Assembly: GCA_006384855.1 (NCBI GenBank)
Contig: VCJN01001150.1
Location: 186,001-250,000 of the forward strand
Source: Tetraselmis striata
Taxonomy: Eukaryota > Chlorophyta > Chlorodendrophyceae > Chlorodendrales > Chlorodendraceae
Length of the DNA: 64,000 nt
Direction of reading: 5' to 3'
Shown here: piece by piece, positions 45,419-57,530 of the stretch
Position numbering within the stretch: the stretch's first letter is position 1
How the letters are laid out: every line of letters starts with the position of its first letter
The notes under the pieces: generated by a model
What the model was told of the DNA's origin: nothing
What the model saw: only the letters and a program-made list of their open reading frames with translations
Database searches by the model: none
Position numbers and translations under genes: made by a program

Positions 45419-47036
45419 AGGTAGTGGGTGGGATTACCCGCATCTCCGCAGTGGGGGCATATGAGCGCTCGCATCTCTCGCGTACAAACCCGTGTACTGT
45501 CGCCCCTAGCTCTTGTAACGCTGCCCTGTGCAAGGATCCCTTTGTCGTTGTCACGTCGCCTTGGTTCACTCACCTGAATTTGCTCCTACCGCTGCTGCCG
45601 GCCTACAAGGCGGAAATCTGTTGCGTGCAGATTCCGAGCACCTACTTGACGCAAGGGCCCCGCCCGCAAATGAACTACCTCCACAGTCTGTTGAAAGCGG
45701 GTCGTGTACTTCTCATCGCGTCAAAGCACCCAAGAAATCCCGACACCAACAGACGCGCCTTGTGGTTGGTCGTCGGACGAGATTCGGCGACTTTAAGGGC
45801 GCATCTCTCGGAGCACCTCGGCAAGCAACGTGGGTTCGTGTATGCGAGACGGCGAGAACCATGACGCCGGCGAAAGAGACGCGGCACTGGAACCCGGAGG
45901 CCCACATTGTAGACGACGGGTACGTCCTCCCGGACGTCAAAGCAGCGGTGGCTGAAGCCACCGCTGGCACGACTGACGAGCAAGAGATGCGGAGGGTGGA
46001 GAGAATTTAAAGGTAGAGGGTGGGATTACCCGCCGCATCTCCGCAGTGGGGGCATATGAGCGCTCGCATCTCTCGCGTACAAACCCGTGTACTGTCGCCC
46101 CTAGCTCTTGTAACGCTGACCTGTGCAAGTATCCCTTTGTCGTTGTCATGTCGCCTTGGTTCACTCACCTGAATTTGCTCCTACCGCTGCTGCCGGCCTA
46201 CAAGGCGGAAATCTGTTGCGTGCAGATTCCGAGCACCTACTTGGCGCAAGGGCCCCGCCCGCAAATGAACTACCTATCCACAGTCTGTTGAAAGCGGGTC
46301 GTGTACTTCTCATCGCGTCAAAGCACCCAAGAAATCCCGACACCAACAGACGCGCCTTGTGGTTGGTCGTCGGAAGAGATTCGGCGACTTTAAGGGCGCA
46401 TCTCTCGGAGCACCTCGGAAACCAACGTGGGTTCGTGTATGCGAGACGGCGAGAACCATGACGCCGGCGAAAGAGACGCGGCACTGGAACCCGGAGGCCC
46501 ACATTGGGGACGACAGGTACGTCCTCCCGGACGTCAAAGCAGCGGTGGCTGAGGCCACCGCTGGCACGACTGGCGAGCAAGAGATGCGGAGGGTGGAGGG
46601 ATCGAATTGACCGCCGTAAAGGGTGGGATTACCCGCATCTCCGCAGTGGGGGCAGGTGAATGCCCGCATCTCTCGTGTACAAACCCGTGTACTGTCGCCC
46701 CTAGCTCTTGTAACGCTGCCCTAGGCAAGGAGCCCTTTGTCGTTGCCATGTCGCCTTGGTTCACTCACCTGAATTTGCTCCTATAGCTGCTGGCGGCCTC
46801 CAAGGCGGTAATCTATCGCGTGCAGATTCCGGGCACCTACATGACGCAAAGGCCCCTGCCGCGAATGGACTACCTCGACAGCCTGTTGACAGCGGGTCGT
46901 GTACTTCTCATCGCGCCAAAGCACCCAAGAAACCCCGACACCAACGGACGCGCCTTGTGGTTGGTCGTCGGAAGAGATTCGGCGACTTTAAGGGCGCATC
47001 TCTCGGAGCACCTCGGCAACCAACGTGGGTTCGTGT
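45160..47036 (+). repeat. ~595-bp coding-like tandem repeat, left arm
   Basis: One 3' partial, two full and one 5' partial unit. The landmark TTGGTCGTCGGA recurs at about 45177, 45766, 46361 and 46960. Units encode, in overlapping frames, PFVVVTSPWFTHLNLLLPLL, VQIPSTYLTQGPRP, LLKAGRVLLIASKHPRNPDT and ATLRAHLSEHLG, and end EQEMRRVERI-stop. Conservation of these peptides between units suggests they derive from a once-coding exon, perhaps of a retroelement. No domain is recognised. Confidence 0.7.
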
Positions 47037-47202
47037 CTGGTCCGTGACAAGGGATTCATGCAGCTTGAAATTCGCTGCCATAGCTCCCTGGACAATACCT
47101 CATTAATCATAATCAACTATCACAACAAATCATTCTCAACCGCAGATAAGAGTTTAATCGACTCCTGTCCGTCGATTTCACAAACCGCACTTCCTTTGCT
47201 AG

Positions 47203-47850
47203 CGCGGCCGGGGCAGCGGGGCGCCAACGCGCCGCGGCCGGGGCAGCGGGGCGCCAACGCGCCGCGGCCGGGGCAGCGGGGCGCCAACGCGCCGCGGCCG
47301 GGGCAGCGGGGCGCCAACGCGCCGCGGCCGGGGCAGCGGGGCGCCAACGCGCCGCGGCCGGGGCAGCGGGGCGCCAACGCGCCGCGGCCGGGGCAGCGGG
47401 GCGCCAACGCGCCGCGGCCGGGGCAGCGGGGCGCCAACGCGCCGCGGCCGGGGCAGCGGGGCGCCAACGCGCCGCGGCCGGGGCAGCGGGGCGCCAACGC
47501 GCCGCGGCCGGCGCAGCGGGGCGCCAACGCGCCGCGGCCGGCGCAGCGGGGCGCCAACGCGCCGCGGCCGGCGCAGCGGGGCGCCAACGCGCCGCGGCCG
47601 GCGCAGCGGGGCGCCAACGCGCCGCGGCCGGCGCAGCGGGGCGCCAACGCGCCGCGGCCGGCGCAGCGGGGCGCCAACGCGCCGCGGCCGCGCAGCGGGG
47701 CGCCAACGCGCCGCGGCCGGCGCAGCGGGGCGCCAACGCGCCGCGGCCGGCGCAGCGGGGCGCCAACGCGCCGCGGCCGGCGCAGCGGGGCGCCAACGCG
47801 CCGCGGCCGGCGCAGCGGGGCGCCAACGCGCCAACGCGCCGCGACCGGCG
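47203..47850 (+). repeat. 30-bp GC-rich minisatellite, left arm, about 21 units
   Basis: The unit GCGGCCGGGGCAGCGGGGCG, with CCAACGCGCC completing it, is repeated head to tail. The first ~10 units have GGGGCAG and the rest have GGCGCAG. One unit is a base short near 47690. All frames stay open (GQRGANAPRP in one), so the long ORFs here are artefacts. Confidence 0.97.
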
Positions 47851-47865
47851 CATGTTGGTGATTCA

Positions 47866-50800
47866 TGCAGCCCCACATACTAAATGGTTTGCAGCCATCT
47901 AGGCAATCAAAGCATGCTTAAAGGCAGCATCTGCGGTGCAGCGCTGCAGCAATCTGCGGCGTGCCGCCAGGAAATATCAGGCATTACCCCTACCGCCTTG
48001 CAGTCCGTATAGTATCGTCAAGCCGGTGCGTGTTCATATCCCTTTCATGCCATGCAGCCCCGCATACAAAATGGTTTGCAGCCATGTAGGCAAATGGCTG
48101 CAGCAATCTGCGGCGTGCCGCCAGCAAATATAACGTATTATCCCTACTGCCCTGCAATCTGTATGGTATCGACAAGCAGGTGCGTATTCATATCCCTTCT
48201 ATGCAATGCAGCCCCGCATACTAATAAATGGTTTGCAGCCATCTAGGCAATTGAAGCATGCCTTAAGGCAGCATCTGCGGTGCAGCGCTGCGGCAATCTG
48301 CGGCGTGCCGCCAGCAAATATAACGTATTAGCCCTACTGCCTTGCAATCTGCATAGTATCGTCAAGTAGGTGCGTGTTCATATCCCTTTCATGCCATGCA
48401 GCCCCGCATACTAATGAATGGTTTGCAGCCATCCAGTCAATTACCTTGAGGCACCATCTGCGGTGCAGCGCTTCAGCAATCTGCGGCGTGCCGCCAGCAA
48501 ATATCAGGCATTAGCCCTACTGCCTTGCGTCCGTATAGTATCATCAAGCCGGTGCGTGTTCACATCCCTTCTATGCCATGCAGCCCCGCATACTAATAAA
48601 TGGTTTGCAGCCATCTAGGCAATTAAAGCATGCCTTAAGGCAGCATCTGCGGTGCAGCGCTGCAGCAATCTGCGGCGTGCCGCCAGCAAATATAACGTAT
48701 TAGCCCTACTGCCCTGCAATCTGTATGGTATCGACAAGCAGGTGCGTATTCATATCCCTTCAATGCCATGCAGCCCCGCATACTAATAAATGGTTTGCAG
48801 CCATCCAGGCAATTAAAGCATGCCTTAAGGCAGCATCTGCGGTGCAGCGCTGCGGCAATCTGCGGCGTGCCGCCAGCAAATATAACGTATTAGCCCTACT
48901 GCCTTGCAATCTGCATAGTATCGTCAAGCATGTGCGTGTTCACATCCCTTCTATGCCATGCAGCCCCGCATACTAATGAATGGTTTGCAGCCATCCAGTC
49001 AATTACCTTGAGGCACCATCTGCGGTGCAGCGCTTCAGCAATCTGCGGCGTGCCGCCAGCAAATATAACGTATTAGCCCTACTGCCTTGCAGTCCGTATA
49101 GTATCGTCAAGCCGGTGCGTGTTCATATCCCTTTCATGCCATGCAGCCCCGCATACGAAATGGTTTGCAGCCATGTAGGCAAATGGCTGCAGCAATCTGC
49201 GGCGTGCCGCCAGCAAATATCAGGCATTAGCCCTACTGCCTTGCGTCCGTATAGTATCATCAAGCCGGTGCGTGTTCACATCCCTTCTATGCCATGCAGC
49301 CCCGCATACTAATAAATGGTTTGCAGCCATCTAGACAATTAAAGCATGCCTTAAGGCAGCATCTGCGGTGCAGCGCTGCAGCAATCTGCGGCGTGCCGCC
49401 AGCAAATATAACGTATTAGCCCTACTGCCCTGCAATCTGTATGGTATCGACAAGCAGGTGCGTATTCATATCCCTTCAATGCCATGCAGCCCCGCATACT
49501 AATAAATGGTTTGCAGCCATCCAGGCAATTAAAGCATGCCTTAAGGCAGCATCTGCGGTGCAGCGCTGCGGCAATCTGCGGCGTGCCGCCAGCAAATATA
49601 ACGTATTAGCCCTACTGCCTTGCAATCTGCATAGTATCGTCAAGCATGTGCGTGTTCACATCCCTTCTATGCCATGCAGCCCCGCATACTAATAAATGGT
49701 TTGCAGCCATCTAGGCAATAGAAGCATGCCTAAAGGCAGCATCTACGGTGCAGCGCTGCAGCAATCTGCGGCGTGCCGCCAGCAAATATAACGTATTATC
49801 CCTACTGCCCTGCAATCTGTATGGTATCGACAAGCAGGTGCGTATTCATATCCCTTCAATGCCATGCAGCCCCGCATACTAATAAATGGTTTGCAGCCAT
49901 CCAGGCAATTAAAGCATGCCTTAAGGCAGCATCTGCGGTGCAGCGCTGCTGCAATCTGCGGCGTGCCGCCAGCAAATATAACGTATTAGCCCTACTGCCT
50001 TGCAATCTGCATAGTATCGTCAAGCATGTGCGTGTTCACATCCCTTCTATGCCATGCAGCCCCGCATACTAATAAATGGTTTGCAGCCATCTAGGCAATA
50101 GAAGCATGCCTAAAGGCAGCATCTGCGGTGCAGCGCTGCAGCAATCTGCGGCGTGCCGCCAGCAAATATCAAGTATTAGCCCTACTGCCTTGCAGTCCGT
50201 ATAGCATCGTCAAGCCGGTGCGTGTTCATATCCCTTCTATGCCATGCAGCCCCGCATACTGATAAATGGTTTGCAGCCATCCAGGCAATTAGAAGCATGC
50301 CTTAAGGCAGCATCTGCGGTGCAGCGCTGCAGCAATCTGCGGCGTGCCGCCAGCAAATATCAAGTATTAGCCCTACTGCCTTGCAGTCCGTATAGCATCG
50401 TCAAGCAGGTGCGTGTTCATATCCCTTCTATGCCATGCAGCCCCGCATACTAATAATGGTTTGCAGCCATCCAGGCAATTAAAGCATGCCTTAAGGCAGC
50501 ATCTGCGGTGCAGCGCTGCAGCAATCTGCGGCGTGCCGCCAGCAAATATCAAGTATTAGCCCTACTGCCTTGCAGTCCGTATAGTATCGTCAAGCAGGTG
50601 CGTGTTCATATCCCTTCTATGCCATGCAGCCCCGCATACTAATAAATGGTTTGCAGCCATCCAGGCAATTAAAGCATGCCTTAAGGCAGCATCTGCGGTG
50701 CAGCGCTGCAGCAATCTGCGGCGTGCCGCCAGCAAATATCAAGTATTAGCCCTACTGCCTTGCAGTCTGTATAGTATTGTCAAGCAGGTGCGTGTTCATA

Positions 50801-53800
50801 TCCCTTCTATGCCATGCAGCCCCGCATACTGATAAATGGTTTGCAGCCATCCAGGCAATTAAAGCATGCCTTAAGGCAGCATCTGCGGTGCAGCGCTGCA
50901 GCAATCTGCGGCGTGCCGCCAGCAAATATCAAGTATTAGCCCTACTGCCTTGCAGTCCGTATAGTATCGTCAAGCCGGTGCGTGTTCATATCCCTTCTAT
51001 GCCATGCAGCCCCGCATACTAATAAATGGTTTGCAGCCATCCAGTCAATTAAAGCATGCCTTAAGGCAGCATCTGCGGTGCAGCGCTGCAGCAATCTGCG
51101 GCGTGCCGCCAGCAAATATCAAGTATTAGCCCTACTGCCTTGCAGTCCGTATAGTATCGTCAAGCCGGTGCGTGTTCATATCCCTTTCATGCCATGCAGC
51201 CCCGCATACGAAATGGTTTGCAGCCATGTAGGCAAATGGCTGCAGCAATCTGCGGCGTGCCGCCAGCAAATATAACGTATTATCCCTACTGCCCTGCAAT
51301 CTGTATGGTATCGACAAGCAGGTGCGTATTCACATCCCTTCTATGCCATGCAGCCCCGCATACTAATAAATGGTTTGCAGCCATCTAGGCAATTGAAGCA
51401 TGCCTCAAGGCAGCATCTGCGGTGCAGCGCTGCGGCAATCTGCGGCGTGCCGCCAGCAAATATCAGGCATTAGCCCTACTGCCTTGCAGTCCGTATAGTA
51501 TCGTCAAGCCGGTGCGTGTTCATATCCCTTTCATGCCATGCAGCCCCGCATACGAAATGGTTTGCAGCCATGTAGGCAAATGGCTGCAGCAATCTGCGGC
51601 GTGCCGCCAGCAAATATCAGGCATTAGCCCTACTGCCTTGCGTCCGTATAGTATCATCAAGCCGGTGCGTGTTCACATCCCTTCTATGCCATGCAGCCCC
51701 GCATACTAATAAATGGTTTGCAGCCATCCAGGCAATTAAAGCATGCCTTAAGGCAGCATCTGCGGTGCAGCGCTGCAGCAATCTGCGGCGTGCCGCCAGC
51801 AAATATAACGTATTATCCCTACTGCCCTGCAATCTGTATGGTATCGACAAGCAGGTGCGTATTCATATCCCTTCTATGCCATGCAGCCCCGCATACTAAT
51901 GAATGGTTTGCAGCCATCCAGGCAATTAAAGCATGCCTTAAGGCAGCATCTGCGGTGCAGCGCTGCGGCAATCTGCGGCGTGCCGCCAGCAAATATAACG
52001 TATTAGCCCTACTGCCTTGCAATCTGCATAGTATCGTCAAGCATGTGCGTGTTCACATCCCTTCTATGCCATGCAGCCCCGCATACAAAATGGTTTGCAG
52101 CCATCTAGGCAATAGAAGCATGCCTAAAGGCAGCATCTGCGGTGCAGCGCTGCAGCAATCTGCGGCGTGCCGCCAGCAAATATCAAGTATTAGCCCTACT
52201 GCCTTGCAGTCTGTGTAGTATCGTCAAGCCGGTGCGTGTTCATATCCCTTCTATGCCATGCAGCCCCGCATACTGATAAATGGTTTGCAGCCATCCAGGC
52301 AATTAAAGCATGCCTTAAGGCAGCATCTGCGGTGCAGCGCTGCAGCAATCTGCGGCGTGCCGCCAGCAAATATCAAGTATTAGCCCTACTGCCTTGCAGT
52401 CCGTATAGTATCGTCAAGCCGGTGCGTGTTCATATCCCTTCTATGCCATGCAGCCCCGCATACTAATAAATGGTTTGCAGCCATCCAGGCAATTAAAGCA
52501 TGCCTTAAGGCAGCATCTGCGGTGCAGCGCTGCAGCAATCTGCGGCGTGCCGCCAGCAAATATCAAGTATTAGCCCTACTGCCTTGCAGTCCGTATAGTA
52601 TCGTCAAGCCGGTGCGTGTTCATATCCCTTCTATGCCATGCAGCCCCGCATACTGATAAATGGTTTGCAGCCATCCAGGCAATTAAAGCATGCCTTAAGG
52701 CAGCATCTGCGGTGCAGCGCTGCAGCAATCCTGTCTCTTATACACATCGGCGTGCCGCCAGCAAATATCAAGTATTAGCCCTACTGCCTTGCAGTCTTTG
52801 TAGTATCGTCAAGCCGGTGCGTGTTCATATCCCTTCTATGCCATGCAGCCCCGCATATGATAATGGTTTGCAGCCATCCAGGCCAATTAAAGCATGCCTT
52901 AAGGCAGCATCTGCGGTGCAGCGCTGCAGCAATCTGCGGCGTGCCGCCAGCAAATTCAAGTATTAGCCCTACTGCCTTGCAGTCGTATAGTATCGTCAAG
53001 CCGGTGCGATGTTCATATCCCTTCTATGCCATGCAGCCCCGCATACTGATAAATGGTTTCCAGCCATCCAGGCAATTAAAGCATGCCTTAAGGCAGCATC
53101 TGCGGTGCAGCGCTGCAGCAATCTGCGGCGTGCCGCCAGCAAATATCAGTATTAGCCCTACTGCCTTGCGTCCGTATAGTATCATCAAGCCGGTGCGTGT
53201 TCACATCCCTTCTATGCCATGCAGCCCCGCATACTAATAAATGGTTTGCAGCCATCCAGGCAATTAAAGCATGCCTTAAGGCAGCATCTGCGGTGCAGCG
53301 CTGCAGCAATCTGCGGCGTGCCGCCAGCAAATATAACGTATTAGCCCTACTGCCCTGCAATCTGTATGGTATCGACAAGCAGGTGCGTATTCATATCCCT
53401 TCTATGCCATGCAGCCCCGCATACTAATGAATGGTTTGCAGCCATCCAGGCAATTAAAGCATGCCTTAAGGCAGCATCTGCGGTGCAGCGCTGCGGCAAT
53501 CTGCGGCGTGCCGCCAGCAAATATAACGTATTAGCCCTACTGCCTTGCAATCTGCATAGTATCGTCAAGCATGTGCGTGTTCACATCCCTTCTATGCCAT
53601 GCAGCCCCGCATACAAAATGGTTTGCAGCCATCTAGGCAATAGAAGCATGCCTAAAGGCAGCATCTGCGGTGCAGCGCTGCAGCAATCTGCGGCGTGCCG
53701 CCAGCAAATATAACGTATTAGCCCTACTGCCCTGCAATCTGTATGGTATCGACAAGCAGGTGCGTATTCATATCCCTTCTATGCCATGCAGCCCCGCATA

Positions 53801-55200
53801 CTAATGAATGGTTTGCAGCCATCCAGGCAATTGAAGCATGCCTTAAGGCAGCATCTGCGGTGCAGCGCTGCAGCAATCTGCGGCGTGCCGCCAGCAAATA
53901 TAACGTATTAGCCCTACTGCCTTGCAGTCCGTATAGTATCGACAAGCCGGTGCGTATTCATATCCCTTCTATGCCATGCAGCCCCGCATACTAATAAATG
54001 GTTTGCAGCCATCCAGTCAATTAAAACATGCCTTGAGGCACCATCTGCGGTGCAGCGCTTCAGCAATCTGCGGCGTGCCGCCAGCAAATATCAGGCATTA
54101 GCCCTACCGCCTTGCAGTCCGTATAGTATCGTTAAGCCGGTGCGTGTTCATATCCCTTTCATGCCATGCAGCCCCGCATACGAAATGGTTTGCAGCCATG
54201 TAGGCAAATGGCTGCAGCAATCTGCGGCGTGCCGCCAGCAAATATAACGTATTATCCCTACTGCCCTGCAATCTGTATGGTATCGACAAGCAGGTGCGTA
54301 TTCACATCCCTTCTATGCCATGCAGCCCCGCATACTAATAAATGGTTTGCAGCCATCTAGGCAATTGAAGCATGCCTCAAGGCAGCATCTGCGGTGCAGC
54401 GCTGCGGCAATCTGCGGCGTGCCGCCAGCAAATATCAGGCATTAGCCCTACTGCCTTGCAGTCCGTATAGTATCGTCAAGCCGGTGCGTGTTCATATCCC
54501 TTTCATGCCATGCAGCCCCGCATACGAAATGGTTTGCAGCCATGTAGGCAAATGGCTGCAGCAATCTGCGGCGTGCCGCCAGCAAATATCAGGCATTAGC
54601 CCTACTGCCTTGCGTCCGTATAGTATCATCAAGCCGGTGCGTGTTCACATCCCTTCTATGCCATGCAGCCCCGCATACTAATAAATGGTTTGCAGCCATC
54701 TAGGCAATTAAAGCATGCCTTAAGGCAGCATCTGCGGTGCAGCGCTGCAGCAATCTGCGGCGTGCCGCCAGCAAATATAACGTATTAGCCCTACTGCCCT
54801 GCAATCTGTATGGTATCGACAAGCAGGTGCGTATTCATATCCCTTTCATGCCATGCAGCCCCGCATACTAATAAATGGTTTGCAGCCATCCAGGCAATTA
54901 AAGCATGCCTTAAGGCAGCATCTGCGGTGCAGCGCTGCGGCAATCTGCGGCGTGCCGCCAGCAAATATAACGTATTAGCCCTACTGCCTTGCAATCTGCA
55001 TAGTATCGTCAAGCATGTGCGTGTTCACATCCCTTCTATGCCATGCAGCCCCGCATACAAAATGGTTTGCAGCCATCTAGGCAATAGAAGCATGCCTAAA
55101 GGCAGCATCTGCGGTGCAGCGCTGCAGCAATCTGCGGCGTGCCGCCAGCAAATATCAGGCATTAGTGGTACTGCCCTGCAATCTGTATAGTATTGTAAAG
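47866..55200 (+). repeat. 190-bp satellite array, left arm, about 38 units
   Basis: The unit includes AAATGGTTTGCAGCCATC, GCATGCCTTAAGGCAGCATC, GCAATCTGCGGCGTGCCGCC, TATAGTATCGTCAAGC and CATGCAGCCCCGCATACTAA. Most units are 190 bp. Several (for example near 48090, 49170, 51220, 51560, 54200, 54540) are ~145 bp, lacking the GCATGCCTTAAGG section. Longer blocks of several units are themselves repeated (for example 51200-52200 resembles 54180-55150). ORFs such as CHAAPHTNKWFAA are shadows. Confidence 0.97.
52731..52748. other. Tn5/Nextera mosaic-end sequence (library artefact)
   Basis: CTGTCTCTTATACACATC, 18 of the 19 bases of the Tn5 mosaic end used in Nextera libraries, replaces part of a satellite unit where GCAATCTGCGGCG is expected. 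The following ~400 bp carry an unusual number of small indels against neighbouring units. This marks a misassembled or adapter-contaminated patch. Confidence 0.95.
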
Positions 55201-56420
55201 CATATGGGCAATTAAATCCCCTTTTTGTCATAAAAATCCTCATACTGGAAGGTTGCCGAGCCGGCTCTTTACCCCCCACCGTCTTGGTCGACGACCGCTA
55301 CTACCAGGTCGTAGCGGCGCCGCGTCAGGCTGGCGGGTCCTCTAAGCCCGCATCTCAACCACCGCCACCGGGGTCCGGCGGAGATGGCTCCCAAGACGGC
55401 GCTGCAGCAGGTCTCTTGATAGAGCTTCGAGCAGCTCCGCCCCTCCCCCGAGCAGGCTTGGTCCCTCGGAGACTGCCAAGCCGCCGAGTGAGCCTCAGCC
55501 TTCGAGTGCGTCGAAGCGCCCGCACGGTGCGTTGAGCACGGGAGGCAAGACCAGCTTGTCGCCCATTAAGCTGCGCAAAAAGCATTCCAAGAAGCGCGGG
55601 CCGAGTCCTCCTTCAAGATGGCGAAAGAGTTGGAGGACGACGACCCCTTCCAGGCGCCTAAGCCGAAACGCGAAGCCACGTCAAGCCGTCAGGCGTCTTC
55701 GGGTGCCGCTGGTGGGAGTCGCAGGGCCACATCTTCACGTGGCGGTGCCGCATCTCCGCCTCCCCGACCCGCATTTCCACCTATGGAGGCGAGAGCAGCA
55801 GCTTGTAGCCCAATAAGCTGCGCAAGAAGCATTCCAAGAAGCGTGGGCCGACTCCTCCTTTAAGATGGCGAAAGAGTTGGAGGACGACGACCCCTTCCAG
55901 GCGCCTAAGCCGAAACGCGAAGCCACGTCAAGCCGTCAGGCGTCTTCGGGTGCCGCTGGTGGGAGTCGCAGGGCCACATCTTCCCGTGGCGGTGCCGCAT
56001 CTCCGCCTCCCCGACCCGCATCTCCGCCTATGGAGGCAAGAGCAGCAGCTTGTAGCCCATTAAGCTGCGCAAGAAGCATTCCAAGAAGCGTGGGCCGACT
56101 CCTCCTTTAAGATGGCGAAAGAGTTGGAGGACGACGACCCCTTCCAGGCGCCTAAGCCGAAACGCGAAGCCCCGTCAAGCCGTCAGGCGCCTTCGGGTGC
56201 CGCTGGTGGGAGTCGCAGGGCCACATCTTCACGTGGCGGTGCCGCATCTCCGCCTCCCCGACCCGCATCTCCGCCTAAGGAGCCCTCGTCTCGGGACGCG
56301 AAGCCCGCACCGCCGCCTGCGCCGACATCTCGCCCCAACGCCGCGTCGCTGTCAGCAGGGTTCAGAGGTAGCATCTCGTTGCGACGAACACAATCTCTCA
56401 GGTCGGCGATAGACTCGTAG
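55201..56420 (+). repeat. 247-bp coding-like tandem repeat, left arm, three units, with unique lead-in
   Basis: 55201-55560 is a unique lead-in (VVDDRYYQVVAAPRQAGGSS frame). Units start with ATG at 55618, 55865 and 56112. Each encodes MAKELEDDDPFQAPKPKRE, then a Ser/Gly/Ala/Pro-rich tail and a stop, and the next ATG starts one base after that stop. The period 247 is 3n+1, so successive units are in successive frames. The third unit instead runs on through PPAPTSRPNAASLSAG to a stop at 56420. Confidence 0.85.
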
Positions 56421-56720
56421 GCTCGGGGCGTCTTCTCTGCGCGAGTGAGGCTCGATTTCCGCCAGGCTTGAAACGCTTGAAACGCAGTCGCCATGCCCTC
56501 GCGTCCGCAATCTTCCAAGGTGAGGCGGATAGTACTTTACGCGACAGAGGGCACGAAGAGGACACGCCGATGTGCCATTTCTAGTACTCTCGTATAGTAT
56601 TGCATTGCACCTGAAATGTGACCGAAAAATGGTTCATATCCCAGCCTAAGCGATCACGTGGGGGGCACATTTTTGAGTCAAGGAATTGGACCGTTTTGAC
56701 TCAAAACTGTGCCCTGTACC
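56421..56720. repeat. Inner end of the left arm with GAGTCAAAA palindrome
   Basis: Unique sequence mirrored at 57237-57530. It ends in the imperfect palindrome 56663-56714 (GGGCACATTTTTGAGTC facing GACTCAAAACTGTGCCC). Confidence 0.8.
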
Positions 56721-57236
56721 CATGTCGCCGAGTCCATGCAAACATGCATGCGCTGCTAAACTGCCTGCTCAGCCCCTGCATGAGATCGAGGATACAAATG
56801 TCGATATGGTTGAGCATTGCGCTCTCGCGGCACTGAACCCCTCCAACTCACAACATGAGCATGAAGCTCATGGGTGTTCCTGTGCTCATTCACACCTCGT
56901 TGCCGACATCGAGGACGATACAGCAGGGTACAGAGAAAATGCCGACAAAAGACAAAAATACATGATAGACTGCATGCCAAACTGACTATCATGCGAAAGA
57001 CATCTCGAGTGCGCAGAATGCGTACCAAAAACAATAATCAAGAGAATGCCACTGAAATTAACAAATATGCAATACCAAATGCATGTCCAGCTGACTCTGT
57101 TGTGTTTGACCAAGCAGAATTCTAAAAGAGACTGAATTATGCCTATGGTCCAGTCACTTTTGATGCCTGTGCCTCAGCACATGATGCTGTCTGTTCAGAT
57201 TATTGCAGTGCTGAAAAACCATTTATGGTCGGTACA
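56721..57236 (+). other. Loop of the giant inverted repeat, with a retroelement-like coding fragment
   Basis: This is the only non-mirrored sequence between the arms. Open frames run from 56686 to 56985 (NSQHEHEAHGCSCAHSHLVA, DKRQKYMIDCMPN). Another frame, to about 57230, reads PADSVVFDQAEF, a stop, then KRLNYAYGPVTFDACASAHD and CSDYCSAEKPFM. The YGPxTFDACAS phrase resembles segments of algal LTR/DIRS-type polyproteins, but I cannot name a domain with confidence. It could be the remnant of the element that created the palindrome. Confidence 0.4.
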
Positions 57237-57530
57237 GGGCACATTTTTGAGTCAAAACGGTCCAATTCCTGGACTCAAAAATGTGCCCCCCACGTGATCG
57301 CTTAGGCTGGGATATGTACCCATTTTTCGGTCACATTTCAGGTGCAATGCAATACTATACGAGAGTACTAGAAATGGCACATCGGCGTGTCCTCTTCGCG
57401 CCCTCAGTCGCGTAAAGTACTATCCGCCTCACCTTGGAAGATTGCGGACGCGAGGGCATGGCGACTGCGTTTCAAGCGTTTCAAGCCTGGCGGAAATCGA
57501 GCCTCACTCGCGCAGAGAAGACGCCCCGGG
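57237..57530. repeat. Inner end of the right arm
   Basis: Reverse complement of 56421-56720, with SNPs and small indels. It starts with the palindrome GGGCACATTTTTGAGTC at 57237 to GACTCAAAAATGTGCCC at 57288, which is more perfect than the left copy. Confidence 0.85.

Noticed and set aside
47025..47861. A 278-aa GQRGANAPRP-repeat protein (and its mirror at 60426-61313)
   Set aside because: The 30-bp minisatellite is a multiple of three and has no stop in any frame. ORFs of similar length exist in other frames on both strands.
47936..55190. Dozens of 60-175 aa ORFs in the 190-bp satellite
   Set aside because: They repeat the same few peptides in step with the satellite and carry no independent coding signal.
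47203..55200. CRISPR-like array
   Set aside because: Repeats are directly contiguous with no unique spacers, and the DNA is eukaryotic. These are a minisatellite and a satellite.
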